Source: Ustilaginoidea virens
Lineage: Eukaryota; Ascomycota; Sordariomycetes; Hypocreales; Clavicipitaceae
Reading direction: 5' to 3'
Assembly: GCF_000687475.1 (NCBI RefSeq)
Contig: NC_057318.1
Location: 5,208,001 to 5,272,000 of the forward strand
Length of the DNA stretch: 64,000 nucleotides
Part shown: positions 21,358 to 33,183 of the stretch, one piece after another
Layout: each line of letters begins with the position of its first letter
How positions within the stretch are numbered: the stretch's first letter is position 1
Notes under the pieces: model-generated
What the model was told of the DNA's origin: nothing
Database searches by the model: none
The model's input: only the letters and a program-made list of their open reading frames with translations
Translations under genes and position numbers: made by a program

Positions 21358-24197
21358 TCATGGCACCCGGACAATGACTTTCCAGGCCAAGGCCCCGGCC
21401 TCTCGAATCGCACAAGCCAGGCAGCTCCTCTTCCTCCGGCTGATGATGGCGTTCCAGCCTCTCTGCGCACACATGGCCCTGACCATAATCTCCATGTCGG
21501 AGCCAAACTGCCGCTTCTGAGACTCCAAGTGCATGCGAGCCGCCGCAGAGAAGCTTCCTTTCCTGTCCAGTATCGGCGACGACGACGGCGTCATGATCCT
21601 CTCAAACGCGGGCGATTGAGGCTGCTCGGCAAACCCGGTAATGCAGTCAATCACCAAGACTCGGTTCGTCCCGCCTTTTCCCAGCGACGGGTCTACTAGA
21701 AACTCGGCCAGCGTCGTGCGCGGCTTTTGAACCAGCTCCGAGATGTGGATGACGGTGAACTCGTAGAAGGTATGAAGTGGGTGGCCTGGGCAAGAGTTAG
21801 ATGGCACGGTTTCCCCCCTCGTTCCAAATGTTTCGTCAACAGCCGCGGGATTCGCGGGAAAAAGCACCTCACCTGTCCTGAATCTGCATCTCGAGCCGCC
21901 CCCCGCAACGTCCCCAAAGCTCTTCATTTGCAGAGCCGTAGGGCTGGCCGGAGACTTGACGACCCTGACTCTTTGCGACGGGGCGCAAGGATGCGCTGTG
22001 ACAAAGTTGACATCGTACATCAACGGGAAAACAAACTCTTCTTCTTTGCCTCCTCCGACGGAGACGAAGAACTTGAGGCATGCTGGATACGACACCAGCT
22101 CGGGGCACTTGGTGCAGTGTTCCACCGTCGGAGTCGGCACCATCTCCGACAAGGGTGTGGCGGGGACGAGCTCTGCGGGCGAGGTGAGATCGAGGGACAG
22201 GAGCTCGGCGTAGACGGTCGGCGGAGGCGTCGCGTACTTGTTCTCGTGGGGTATGACAAAGTCTGCCGCCTTGATAAAGTTCTCCTTGCCGTTGCCCAGA
22301 ATTGACGATTCACGCTCGACCTTCTTCTTGCCCCACAACCTTGCCTTCTTGCCCAGTTGGGCCACGTCTTCTGCGACGAAACAGCGAGTGAGCGAAACGT
22401 TCCCCATCAATCGTTTCCCGCGCCCGGCAAGTAGGCAAGCAGCAGGGGGCGGCCGCGGGCTCGGGGGATGTACTTACCTGCGACATCTTCCACCTCTATC
22501 GTCAGCCACCCGTCTTCGATGCCCTCTGGCAGCACGTCGGTAGAGATCCAGCCCATGCAGTCCGCTGCTCCTTTGCCGGCGGCGAGGACGCGGCCGACGA
22601 TGCAGCTGGTGCTCCAGAAACTCTTCCCCGAGTACACGAACCCTCCGGAAAGATTGGCAAACGGGCCCAGCTTGGCCATTGCTTCCGTGTCGTTCTCCAG
22701 CAGGGTGGCCATGAGATAGTGATACAACGAGTCGCCAGGCAGCACTAGTCCAAACACGTACGATTTCGTCAACCAGCCCGACTCGTGCAACGCTGCTGCT
22801 AGCCTCCTGCGTTGGGCCTGCGCGCGACCCTTGCGTTTCCCATGGTTGCAGGTGATGTCCCAGGCACCGCAGTTGGACTGCAGCGACTGTATGGACAACG
22901 AGCTCGCCCTCCGCCCAGGCGTCTCCTCGACGGCCAGTTGCGCGTTTTCCGATATCTTGGTTTCGTACCGGTCTATTCCCGGCCACATCAGCTTCTTGGC
23001 AAAATGGGTCAGGCCGTCGACTTGCCGCTGCCCGTGGCGGCCTTTGATGGTGAAGTGATATGGTGGCACGCTGTTCTTCTTGTGGTGCTTGTTGGTCATC
23101 TTGCTGGCCAGTGCTGCGAGCCAGCTGCTCCCGCGACGTGGCGCAGGCGGGCGTTGTTGCAGTGACGAGGAGTCGTCCTCCCTGACAATGTCAATGTTGT
23201 CAAGCCAGCTCCTAGCCAGCAACAGGGACCACTTGACGGTTTGGGAGGCTGCGCGCTCGAAATGGACGACGTCAATCGGTCGCACTCCACTCACACCATA
23301 CTCGATGCCTTCGGTGACGGCGTCCAGCCGGATGAGCAGCTCGGTTGCCAGCAGAATCTGCATCAGCAGCCAGTATTTTTCCTCGGCACGCTCCTTGGCG
23401 TCGTCCGTGTCGTGAATGGCCGTGTCGTCGTCTAGCTCGTCCCCGTCGTTTTCCCCCCACAGCACCTGGCCCAGCCGTATCCTCCATTCCACGCGTGAGA
23501 AGTCGATCCAGACGTTCGCCACGCCGAGGCATCTCAGCAAGGCGCGGATTTGGTTGTTGAGGCTGTAATGGTTGGCCTGGTCCACGACGGTGCTTGTGGG
23601 CCGCATGCAGCTGTGGAAAAGATCCTTGTACGTCTCCACCGCAGTCCTGTTCCTCAAGTCATTATCTCGGTACACCTCGCTGTTGCGCCTGAGCCTGTCC
23701 AGCAGTTCCGGCTCTGGTAGACGGCGTAGCATGCCATTGGGCGACATGATTTGATCCCTGGCGTCCACAATCACCTTGGCTTTGGTGCCTAGGCTTTCGA
23801 ACCCGAACTGTTCCTCCTCGAGAGAGTCCCCGGTAGGTAGTTCCAGGGCGGCTTGGTAACCCATGGTCCCCTTTTCCAAGCCGGACATGCTTATCATGTT
23901 GGGGCGCTCCCGGCACTTGACATGGAAGTGAGCTTTGTGTCGGTCATGCTGCTGCCTCCTGGCGGCAGCATCGTGCTCAATGTCCCTGGTCAGGTGCGGC
24001 CACGCCGTGATTGAGCTCCACGCCTTGTCTTCGATTTGAACGTGGTCGGTCAAGTCTCTGATTTCCAGCTCCTCGTCAAACAAAAAGGCGATGCTGGGGT
24101 GAGGGGCGCCGTAGAAGTGGCTCTCGTTCCGGGCGAAGAACTGGGGTGCCCCCGAGAAGAGCTTTTCGATATCCTCGTCTGCCAAGGTCGGCGACAT
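21358..24197 (-). CDS. Conserved fungal protein of unknown function (881 aa)
   Basis: Exons 24197-22478, 22370-21873 and 21785-21358 (introns 107 and 87 bp) give 881 residues. I do not recognise a named domain. The sequence looks conserved rather than random: aromatic-rich segments such as LRCLGVANVWIDFSRVEWR and FVYSGKSFWSTSCIVGRVL, then GWISTDVLPEGIEDGWLTIE, with balanced composition throughout. No signal peptide or clear transmembrane helix is seen. It is cysteine-containing, with a CTKC pair in exon 2. The ATG at 24197 is preferred over an upstream in-frame codon because the extra 59 residues look like random leader sequence. The second intron is 3n long without a stop, so the open frame runs through it; splicing is supported by GTGAGG...CCCAG and by a clean G|HPLHTFYEF join. 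Confidence 0.82.
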
Positions 24198-25534
24198 GTT
24201 TTTGCGCTGAGCGTCACCGCTACTTTTCTCTTCTTGGCGCCATGGAAAGCCCCTCGCGGACGGAAAAAAAAAGAAAGAAAGAAAGGCCAAGCAGCTCTCG
24301 TGACGAGTCGAAGCCGAATGCGTCGTGGGCGTGAAGTCGGCAGACAGCTCGTATATTCGGAGTGGGAGCGGCAAGGGCAGTGGATCAGGGTCCAGTGAGT
24401 CACGAACGGAACAGAGCAGAAAGAACCACCCCTTTGCAACTGGCGGGAAGGTTGTGTGCGAGGGCGAATGCGAGGGCGCGTGCGAGTGCGAGATAAAGGC
24501 CGGAGATCCGGGCTCCGGCTATTCCTTGCCGACGTACATTCCCGAGGACGGGGGAAGAGGAGGCAGGCGATTTGTAGACGCAGCAGTCCAGGTCTTCAGA
24601 TCTGGCAATTGTCGTTGCCGTAGTGGATGGATGGATGGATGGAGGGCGGCTGCGGTGGCGTGATCCTGGTTCACTGATTCAGATTTCAAAGTCGGGCAAG
24701 CGGGTTGCCTTGGCTCCTTGCCCCGGGTTCTGCGTGATTCGAGTTGCAAATGCTCCGCTTCAGCGATCAAATTCGGGCAATCTGAGGAAGCATTCATTGC
24801 TGGGTCGTCAGTCGTGACTTGTTCAGCCCAGAAGTTTCCTCGACGGGGGGATGGTTGATGGATGACCCAACACGCGATGCCTCTTCTAGCCTTAGCCTTC
24901 CCCGCAATCCTGTGCCGCTTCGGGGCAGGTACCAGGTTACAGGCAGGAGGTAGGCATCTACCTACCTGCTTTGAGGCTAACCACGAACGTGCCGAGCCAG
25001 CAAGCTCGTGTTTTCTCGTCTTTGCAGCTTCGACTACGTCCTCATTTCAGATGCCGCACCTGGCAGCTTGTTACTAGGCATAGATACATGGGCAGGTAGT
25101 CACTTCTGTTCTTGTGAGCGCGCCCCACAAACCATTACGACCTCGACGCATCAGTCGGTTGCGTGCCGTTGGTGTTCAATCAACATTGCAAACTGACTGA
25201 TTCCCGACTCCTGACTCCTGACAGCTAGGCAGTATCCCGGTATAGACTGCCCATGGGCGATTCAGCCATCTCACCCCGCGAACTTGTATTTGCGCTTGCT
25301 TCATTTTCTGCAGAGGAGCCGTGGCTCAAACCTGCCACACGAAACCGTAGTCTCTTTTTTGGGCATCGTCTTTGTCCCAGCCCCGACTTCATGTTCCCAA
25401 GGCCACCCGCACTTCAAATCCATGCTGGGTTTTGAACTCGTCGTTCGAGCCAGTTCGTGTTAGCTCTAATGACGTGGTGGCTATGGAAAGAGTTTCCAAA
25501 ATGTCAATGTACATCGTCCATCTACCATCCTGCC
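24198..25534. other. Intergenic, no supported gene (1.3 kb)
   Basis: Upstream of the 881-residue gene and downstream of the roadblock gene (both minus strand). It contains a (GGAT)n run at about 24625-24645 and a GGTAGG/CTACCTACC cluster around 24930-24970. No coding signal recognised. Confidence 0.5.
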
Positions 25535-26109
25535 CTAAGCTGGTGGCGTATCGTGCACCACAGTAAGAATGTATTTTGCGTCAGGCACGATGACAATCTC
25601 GTGCTTCTTCGTTCGCAATCGTAGCAGACGCAGTTCATCCTACCCAAATGATCAGCTTGAAAGGGAAGCCCAAAAAAAAGAAAGAGAAGAAGAAGAAGAC
25701 CAAGGAGAGGAAATTGGTTCTGAATGACAATGATTACCTCCTTATCCGCCTCTTGCACCAAATGACCCGACATGTTGACATAGGTCCATATCAAGGCGGA
25801 AAAGTCCTGCACCCCTTTGGATTCGCTCGCCTCGGCAATCGGAGCTTCGTTGGAGAATGACGCGGCTGTTGCGGCATCGCGAGCTTTTGCAGTGCAAAGC
25901 GCCGACAAGTCGCCGTTGGTTTTCAAAACTGCTCCGCTTATCCTGTCGAGAATGATGCTGGCTCGGACGCCTGGTTTTTTGGCCAGGCGACCGAGCTTTT
26001 CCTCGAGAGCGTCGTAGCTGTTCGACTGATGCATGTCAATATGCCTGGCGCGGAGGGGGGAGAATTCCTGTTTGATCTGGGATGATCTTACCCCTGGAGA
26101 GTCAGTCAT
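25535..26109 (-). CDS. Roadblock/LC7 domain protein (dynein light-chain type)
   Basis: Exons 26109-26092, 26025-25738 and 25639-25535 give 136 residues. The roadblock fold is visible: ALEEKLGRLAKKPGVRASII, a beta-hairpin GAVLKTNG, a helix ending LVQEADKE, and the last strands DELRLLRLRTKKHEIVIVPD with a DTPPA end. Roadblock proteins dimerise and act as dynein light chains or as scaffolds for small GTPases. I infer the dynein type from length and C-terminus. The first intron (66 bp, 26026-26091) begins GTAAGA and ends TTGAC...CAG and is 3n long. Without it the protein would gain 22 residues unlike the family, so I splice it out. An alternative is initiation at the ATG at 26034. Confidence 0.88.
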
Positions 26110-26524
26110 AGTATTCTCAGGCCGTTATCTGAATCCCGTCGGCGTTTTGACGATGGATAGTCATATGCAGGCCGCACATTATTAGCATTGCTAGCCTCAA
26201 GGTGTGAGCGAGCTTCAGCAGCTTCAGCTCGATGTGGGGTCTGGAACTTGCGGGGGTGCTGCTCCATCCCTCATAAGGTACACATACCAGGCTTACTACT
26301 ACTGTACGTTAGGACGAATGGAGTCCATCAAGACCAACCATCCATTGATTCTGCCTCTGGGTACCGCCAAAACTTCCATCCAACCCCGGATCCCCATCAC
26401 GTCCGTCAGACTTCTACCAGTATCAGCCCCAATCCTCGCATTGAGACACCCTTGCCCATCTATTTCGGTACTCGGCTTCAACCTTGCGTATCTAGTAGCC
26501 AAACCCTGCTGCCACTAAAACAAG
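26110..26524. other. Divergent promoter region (415 bp)
   Basis: Lies between the roadblock gene (-) and IPI1 (+), so both promoters share it. No motif stands out. Confidence 0.5.
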
Positions 26525-27667
26525 ATGGGTTCCAGCACGAAAAAGAAGAAGGAGAAGCAGAAAGACTTCCAGGTAAAACCCTGTTGAAACGTTGCCAGAG
26601 TGCTTCAGTCTAAAGGTGTCACGTAGAAACCGAAATACAAAGTTGGGAAAGCAAAAGCCAAACCATCAAATTTCACAGACACAAGCTTCAAGTCCAAAGG
26701 TTGGGAGACAATGTTCAAGAGTCGAGCTCAAGAAGTTGGTCGCTAACTGGCAAAAGCGATTGTAATGGGACATCAATCCCTTTCAACAGAGGCCCCAGAC
26801 TATGTCCAGCAATTCAAGCACAATCTATCTCTAGCATCTTCGTCCAGGTCGGATAAGCAGCGCCGAGAAGCACTGGCTTACCTGACCAGTCAGCTGTCGA
26901 CCCAACCACCTAGCAACCCCGTCGGCACCGTTGCTCTTCTCAAGAAGCTTCTCCCTTTGATTTCTGACAGCTCCACACCAGTGCGGTCTCAGCTCCTTAA
27001 ACTGCTTCGCGTGCTTCCCCCGGACGAGGTCAGACACGGAACAGAGCACGCGTCAATGTATATTCGAGCAGGAATGACGCACTTGTCCGCCGATATAAGC
27101 AACGACTCACTCGTTGCCATGGAGTGGCTTCTGGAGGTTGCGGGATCGGATCTCGTAAATAGCCCCGGAGGATGGGTCAAAACCCTGAGCGCATTTTGCG
27201 CCATGATGGGCTGGGCCGTCTCCTCTTCCAGTGCGGGCTGGACTTCTGCAGCAAGAATGACTACCAAGCCCAAAGATGCTCAGACTCTGGCACGGCAAAT
27301 CGCGGCTCTCTCAAACTTCCTTCAGGCAGGATTCGAAGACGAATCCTCCGTGGAAAACGGACATGTTTCGATGTACTGGGACTCTTTATACAGAATACCC
27401 CGGGCACCAAACGCTTTTGGGTATCTCAACCTGTCAAGCGCTCGGCGCGATGAAGAACGAGAGATGTATTCAAGTAAAGAAATGCGTCAACAAGTTTTTT
27501 ATGAAAAATTCCAGCAAGTCATATGCAAAGGTCTGGACAAAGCAAAGAACGAGGGAGGCGCAACAGGCCGCTCAGCTTCGACGTTGGAGCACGTTTTAAA
27601 CGACGCAATGGCGCACTTTGAACCCTCCATAGCCATGGATACACGGGATCTGCTTGATCTATGGTGA
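26525..27667 (+). CDS. IPI1: Pre-rRNA processing protein IPI1 (Rix1 complex)
   Basis: Exons 26525-26572, 26627-26699 and 26757-27667 give 343 residues. The lysine-rich start MGSSTKKKKEKQKDFQ, then KPKYKVGKAKAKPSNFTDTS, is the family signature. The rest is alpha-helical repeat sequence typical of the Ipi1/TEX10 family (LLPLISDSSTPVRSQLLKLL and following helices). Ipi1 works with Rix1 and Ipi3 in the nucleus to process ITS2 and prepare the pre-60S particle for Rea1. The second intron has a non-optimal donor (GTTGGG) but an ideal GCTAAC branch site, and its removal gives a continuous KSKAIVMGHQSL junction. Relatives are of similar size, and the protein appears complete. Confidence 0.92.
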
Positions 27668-28733
27668 ATGGCAACCAGCCATCAAGAGCCCGACAATCCC
27701 CTGACGGCCAATTTTATACCTGATTCCACCAACAATCCGCGAGCTTTGGTGCCCCGTCGTAGCTGGACTGGTTGAACGGACTTTTCCTGGTTTCTTTTCT
27801 CGCGACATGCATGAATGCTGCATCAAGACGACACCAAGACACCTTTGCAGACATTGGGAGCCATTGAGAATTTCCTAATGCCCCGGAGACGAGGTTTTGG
27901 TAGGACTGCATGAGATTATGTCAAGAGTTAAAAGGTGGTACGAGAGGCCATGAAGGGGGCCATCATCTCTCCAAGCCTCCCTTGAAGTAGCACAGTCAGA
28001 GTCAAAAGCTTGACGCGTTTGCCGACGTGTCCCAGGCATATGCCTGCATCCCCGCATCGTCGGACAGATATCGGCTGGCAAGCTTTCCGTAGTCGCTCGA
28101 ATACTCACTTTTCCGTAAAGATGCATGTTCATGGCCTCGGCTCATTTCTGGCCTGTTGCTACCTCTTTACGTCATCATCTCGCGTAGAAGCGACGGTGTG
28201 CGACTTTTTGTGCTCGGCAAATACAGGACGTTGTTGCAAGCACCAGTGTCAGTCAAGGGCGTCTATCAGTGGCAGAAGTTGACAGCTTCGGTCTTCACAG
28301 TCTGGTGCATCAGGCAGTCTGCCAGTGGTAGACTCAGCTCAACGCGGTTGTTTGCAAGTGACTGGACAGCTCGGTACATGTAGCCAAGTGGCAGCTCGGT
28401 AGCCAGCTGCCCGCGATGTAGGCAGCTGCCAGCAGTCTTATAAAACGCGCTCTCGGAGCCCTTCTCAATCTCCCCTTTCTTGTGCCTTTTTTCTCATCGT
28501 TTCTCAATTCATCTCTTGCTCAAGTGACGTTTCACATCTGTACACTTTCCAAACACTAGCCCAACAGACGCGTTGAATACGAAGTCTTGTCCCGTGTTCT
28601 TTGCCAGCTCCGGGAAGCTCATCGCTCTTTCTAGGTAGGTGACCGAAACTGCTAGAGACCCATGCCCAGAAGCTGATGCCACTTTGACGTTTTGCATTTC
28701 AAAAAGCTGTTATCAACTGCTTTGTCAACAAGT
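27668..28733. other. Intergenic and helicase promoter (1.07 kb)
   Basis: No gene recognised. The last 300 bases contain a TATA box candidate at 28439-28445 and then a pyrimidine-rich stretch (28460-28520), the usual layout of a fungal core promoter and leader ahead of the helicase ATG. Confidence 0.5.
28439..28445 (+). promoter_or_regulatory. TATA-box candidate for the helicase gene
   Basis: TATAAAA about 290 bp upstream of the helicase ATG, followed by a CT-rich region that often precedes fungal transcription start sites. Inference from position only. Confidence 0.45.
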
Positions 28734-29758
28734 ATGGAGCGCAGTAGTTCTGCCCAGGTCGGCTCCTCCGCCTGGGTTGAGCGACAGAAACTCGACTACA
28801 CTACGTTGCAGAGTAACGAGTGCCATCAGCCTTTTGACGGCGAAGCAACTATCTATCAATGGAAGGACGAATTTGGCGACGTTGGTCCAAAATTCGAAGC
28901 GTTGGAGTTGGAGCTTTTCGGTGATCCAAAAACTCGACATGGCCGAGCTGGGCTGGATTTTTCAAAGTAAGTCTCCATCAGCGCACACCTTATCGGTGAG
29001 CATGAATCTGAAATCTACAGTATCGAACAAATTAGTGTTCAACAAGAAGGCCCAACTCGCATTCAGCCAATCCGTCGTTTTGAAGATGCGGGTCTTCATC
29101 CGATCATGATGGAGAACGTGCGCCTCATGGGCTATGTCTCCCCAACGCCCATTCAAAAATACACGATACCATCGATGCTTCAAGGCCATGACGTGATTGG
29201 TATCGCTCAGACTGGTGTGTCCGCACTGAATCTCTGGTGACGCAAGGGCAGGAACTGACAAGCTTTACAAAGGTTCCGGCAAGACTGCGGCTTACCTTAT
29301 TCCGATTCTCAGCAAGCTCATGGGCAAGGCGAAGAAGCTTGCAGCTCCTCGCCCTAATCCAGCCGCCTTCCGCCAAGGAGTTGATGCTGTGACAGCAGAG
29401 CCGCTGGTTTTGGTAATTGCACCAACCCGAGAATTGGCTGTGCAAATCTTCAACGAAGCTCGAAAGTTTTGCTATCGCACCATGCTTCGCCCTTGTGTCG
29501 TTTACGGAGGTTTGCCCATCAGGGAACAGATCAATCTGCTAAGCAAGGGATGTGATGTGCTCGTTGGAACGCCAGGACGTTTAGTTGACTTTATCTCACG
29601 TCCAAACATCTTGACCCTTCGGCGTCTTAAGTTTATGATTATTGACGAAGCTGATGAGTTGCTTGAAGCGGATTGGGCGGAGGAGCTGTGCCAAATCATG
29701 ACCGGAGGAGGTAAGTTCCCTAACCTTTGGCATGGAACAATTGGAGGAGTGGCCAGGG

Positions 29759-29799
<41 letters not shown>

Positions 29800-30763
29800 A
29801 GAGCAGGATGAAGGTAACATCAAGTACGGCTTGTTCTCGGCTACTTTTCCCAAGGCTACCCGTGAGCTTGCCAAGGAGCACTTGTCCGCCGCTCATGTTC
29901 GATTCCGCGTAGGGAGAGCAGGAAGCACCACGGAGAACATCAAGCAGACAATCATTCAAACCGAACGCGAGGAGAAGCGTGATGTGCTTCTCAAACTGCT
30001 TAACGACGTGACGGGAGTTCGGACCATCATTTTTGCCAATAGTCGCCAAGAAGTCGACAACCTTGACGATTTCTTGTACAACGTTGGACTTCCGGTGACT
30101 TCCATTCACTCGGATCGAACGCAGCAAGAACGTGAGGCGGCGTTGCGGTCTTTTCGGTCTGGTGATGCACCAATCCTGATCGCGACAGGTGTCACTGCTC
30201 GTGGCATCGATGTCCAAAACGTCATGCACGTCATCAACTACGACCTTCCCTCCATGAACCATGGTGGCATTGAAGAATATACTCACCGGATTGGTAAGCC
30301 TCTCCTTTTCTTCAACGGGGTGAATTATGTTTATTGGGCCTTGGGCGTTTATTGAAGCTTGGACATTGTAGGTCGAACTGGTCGTATCGGGCATCGTGGT
30401 GTAGCCACGTCCCTTTTTGACCCGTCACACGATGAGGGCATCGCCAGCGTCCTTACCCGTACTCTCTTGGAGACGAAGCAGGAGATTCCCGAATTTCTTC
30501 AAATGTACATCCCTCAAAGCGGTGCCTGTAATGACTTGCGCTTCGAGACGGAGTCCGACTATGACGCCGAGGAAGCCCAGCAGGTCGCGCAAGTAGGAGA
30601 AGATGCGGCCGTCGGTTCGGCATGGGGACAAGGACAGGCCGAGGAAAAGCCTGCTGCCAGCGAAGGATGGGGCAGCAATGGATGGGGCCAGCCCGACAAT
30701 GGCAATGCAGCCGTCAGTGACGGCTGGGGTAGTGCAAGTCCGGCAGTCGGTGCGGCTTGGTGA
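28734..30763 (+). CDS. DEAD-box RNA helicase, Ded1/Vasa-like, WG-rich tail
   Basis: Five exons, 28734-28966, 29021-29214, 29273-29710, 29802-30293 and 30372-30763, give 582 residues. All core motifs are present: Q motif GYVSPTPIQ with its upstream Phe, I GSGKT, Ia PTRELA, GG, Ib TPGR, II DEAD, III SAT, IV IIFANSR, V ATGVTARGID and VI HRIGRTGRIG. The subfamily resembles Ded1/Vasa, which remodel mRNA-protein complexes and aid translation initiation. The N-terminal extension is shorter than in Ded1 and lacks its RGG-rich region, so a divergent paralog is likely. The C-terminal 55 residues contain four WG/GW motifs and end in Trp; Ded1/DDX3 also end in aromatic tails that contact initiation factors. 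The third intron holds a run of 38 A directly before its CAG acceptor. Confidence 0.95.
29761..29798. repeat. A38 homopolymer inside a helicase intron
   Basis: Thirty-eight A on the coding strand, immediately followed by the CAG acceptor of intron 29711-29801. It fills the space where a polypyrimidine tract would normally lie. Confidence 0.97.
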
Positions 30764-31224
30764 TGCTCAACGGCAGGAGGAGCCATTTGAAACAAGTGTA
30801 GATACAAGACTTGGTCACGGGCTTTGCGGGGAGGTGACATGAAAACGGTTTGTCGTAGCTACGAGGTGCGAGCTACAATGGTAATGGTGCGTTAGTCTAT
30901 CAGTTGAGCCGACGGGTAGCACACGAGACACTAAAAGGTATCATCGTTGGAGCATTTGCATATAATTTCCGGGTCCTACGTGAAGGGAGATGATTGCTTC
31001 TTCTTCTTCTTCTTCTTCTTCTTCCTTCCCACTGACACGCGGCCACTAGATGGGTTTACAAGGAGATTCTCAAAAAGACTGCCAACACCAGCGAAGCTTC
31101 CTTGATGCATACACTCGGAGTGGTTTGATGAAAGAGGCCGACGGCAAATTCGCTAGGGACAAACTATTTCCCCCCCCTCCCAGCGCATCACCAACAAAAC
31201 CAAAAGCCGCAGCAGTTCGCAACG
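30764..31224. other. Convergent spacer
   Basis: Holds the 3' UTRs of the helicase (+) and aldehyde dehydrogenase (-) genes. A (CTT)n run lies at about 30997-31024. No gene seen. Confidence 0.55.
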
Positions 31225-33183
31225 TCACAGGTTCGCCACGATTTTGCCCAAACCCCTGAGCTTCATGGGCAGTTGGCCGTACGCCAGCTCGACCACGCCC
31301 TGGACAAAGGCCCAGGCCCTCTCCTGGCTGGCCACGGGGTACCGCAGCGGCGGGGGGATGGCGGTCCGGATGCCCAGCCAGCCGAAGCGGTCCTCGCAGA
31401 CGCTCTTGATGTTGCACAAGCCCCGGAGGCCCTCCTGGCCGGCGAAGCGGCCGTAGCCGGAGCCGGCGACGCCGCCAAAGGGCAGCTGCACGGCGTAGTA
31501 GGCGGCGAAGTCGTTGACGGCGACCATGCCGGCGCGGAGGCCGCGGACGACGTGGCCGAGGGCGGGGTCGCGCTCGGCGCCGTAGACGGAGGCGCCGAGG
31601 CCGAAGCTGGGCGCGTTGGCGACGGCGAGCACGTCGGGCGGGGAGGAGGAGGCGGCGCGCATGAGGGTCAGGATGGGGGCGAAGCACTCGTGGTGGGCGA
31701 TCTGCATGCCGGGGGTGACGTCGGCGAGCAGCGTGGGCTGGAAGTAGTGGCCGCGGGGGTAGTCCGGGTGGGCGAGGCGCCTGCCGCCGACGAGGAGGCG
31801 GGCGCCGGCGGCGACGGCGTCGTCGACGAGGCCCTCGAGGCGGTCGAAGGGGGCGTCGGAGATGAGGGCGCCGACGTCGGCGTCGTCGCCCGGGCCGACG
31901 CGGAGGGCGCGGACGCGGGGCGCCAGCAGGTCGACGAGGCGGCGGTAGTGGGCGCCGGCGGCGATGACGCGCTCGATGCCGACGCAGTTCTGGCCGGCGG
32001 CCTGGAAGGTGCCGCGCAGGATGACCTCGGCGACGCGGGGCAGGTCGCGGGCGGGGACGGAGTCGAGCACGATGAAGGGGTCCTTGCCGCCGAGCTCGGC
32101 GACGAGGGGGGTCAGGCTGCGGGCGGCGCTGGCGGCGACGTGGTGGGCGACGGCGCGGGAGCCGACAAAGGTGAGGTGGCTGACGCCCGGGTGCGCGGCG
32201 AGGTGGCTGGCGGCGCGCGGCCAGCACGCGACGGCCTGGACGAGCCGGGGGTCGTGGCCGTGGGCGGCGAGGGCGCCGCGCGCGATGCCGGCGAACCAGG
32301 CGCTCGACCAGGCCGTCTGCTCCGAGGCCTTGACGACGACGGCGTTGCCGGCGAACAGGGCGCTGACCACGGGGCCCATCATGTTGTGGAAGGGGTAGTT
32401 CCAGCTGACGAGGGCGCACACGACGCCCAGCGGCTCGTAGCGGACCGTGTTGCGCTTGTGCGCCATGAGCAGGGTGGTCGGGCGCCGCGACGGCCGCAGC
32501 GCCGCCTCGCCGTGCGCCAGCGTCCACCGGATCCGCTCCAGCGTCACCAGGATCTCGCCCAGGTGCGCGTCAACCATGGTCTTGCCGCTGTCGAGCCGCG
32601 CCACGCGGCAGATGTCGTCGGCGTGGTCCATGACGTGGCGCAGCAGCGACCGCAGGACCGCCCGCCGCTGCGGGAACGTGGTCGCCGCCCACGCCTTCTG
32701 CGCGGCCGCCGCGGCCGCCACGCTGCGGTCGATGCCGTCGGGCGTCGACGGGTTCACCAGCCCGAGGAACTGGCCGGTGGCGGGGGCGTAGCACCGGATC
32801 GCGGAGCTCCCGGGCACCTTGATGCCGCGGCTGCCGCCGTCGTCGCTGGCGCCGGACCCGGGGTCCGGGTATCGGGGCGGCGGGACGGCGTACAGCCGAG
32901 GCTGCGGGGCGGACAGGAGGCCGAGGCAGAGGCAGAGGCAGACTATGGCGACGGCAGCCGCACATGCCACCTGCGACGCGGATGTTCTGCGCGGAAAAAC
33001 GGGGCAAGACGAGACAACACAACCACCGGTTAGCGAGCAAGCAGCCAAAGCGGCTCGACGACCCGAGACGAAAACAAGGGCGCGGGGGGGGGGGGGGGGG
33101 AGAGACAACTCCTACGGGATATCGACGTGCCGAGCCGCAAAGCTGCTCAGCTCGGGCCATCCGGCCGAGTCCAGCCACCCCAT
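31225..33183 (-). CDS. Membrane-anchored aldehyde dehydrogenase (MSC7 type)
   Basis: Exons 33183-33116 and 32986-31225 (intron 129 bp) give 609 residues. A hydrophobic segment near residues 28-45 (VACAAAVAIVCLCLCLGLL) is a membrane anchor. The catalytic domain follows with the SWNYPFHNMMGPVVSALFAG NAD-binding region, general base Glu320 in ELGGKDP and nucleophile Cys357 in GQNCVGIERV. Yeast Msc7 and its fungal relatives have this anchor-plus-ALDH layout; substrate unknown. The first exon (MGWLDSAGWPELSSF) was added because GT...CGCAG splicing joins it in frame and gives a typical family N-terminus. The intron contains a G17 run on the + strand. GC content, especially at third positions, is very high compared with neighbours such as the helicase, and this creates a 586-codon false frame on the opposite strand. 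Confidence 0.93.

Noticed and set aside
26026..26091. N-terminal extension of the roadblock protein if the first intron is ignored
   Set aside because: The segment has GT...AG ends, a TTGAC branch site and a sequence unlike the family; treated as a 3n intron.
29761..29798. A38 run as the poly(A) tail of a retroposed element
   Set aside because: No target-site duplication or element body is visible, and T-, C- and G-runs of similar length occur elsewhere, so a slippage explanation is simpler.
31273..33033. 586-codon open frame on the + strand
   Set aside because: It is antisense to the aldehyde dehydrogenase, Gly/Ala/Asp-rich with no domain; a by-product of very high GC in third codon positions.
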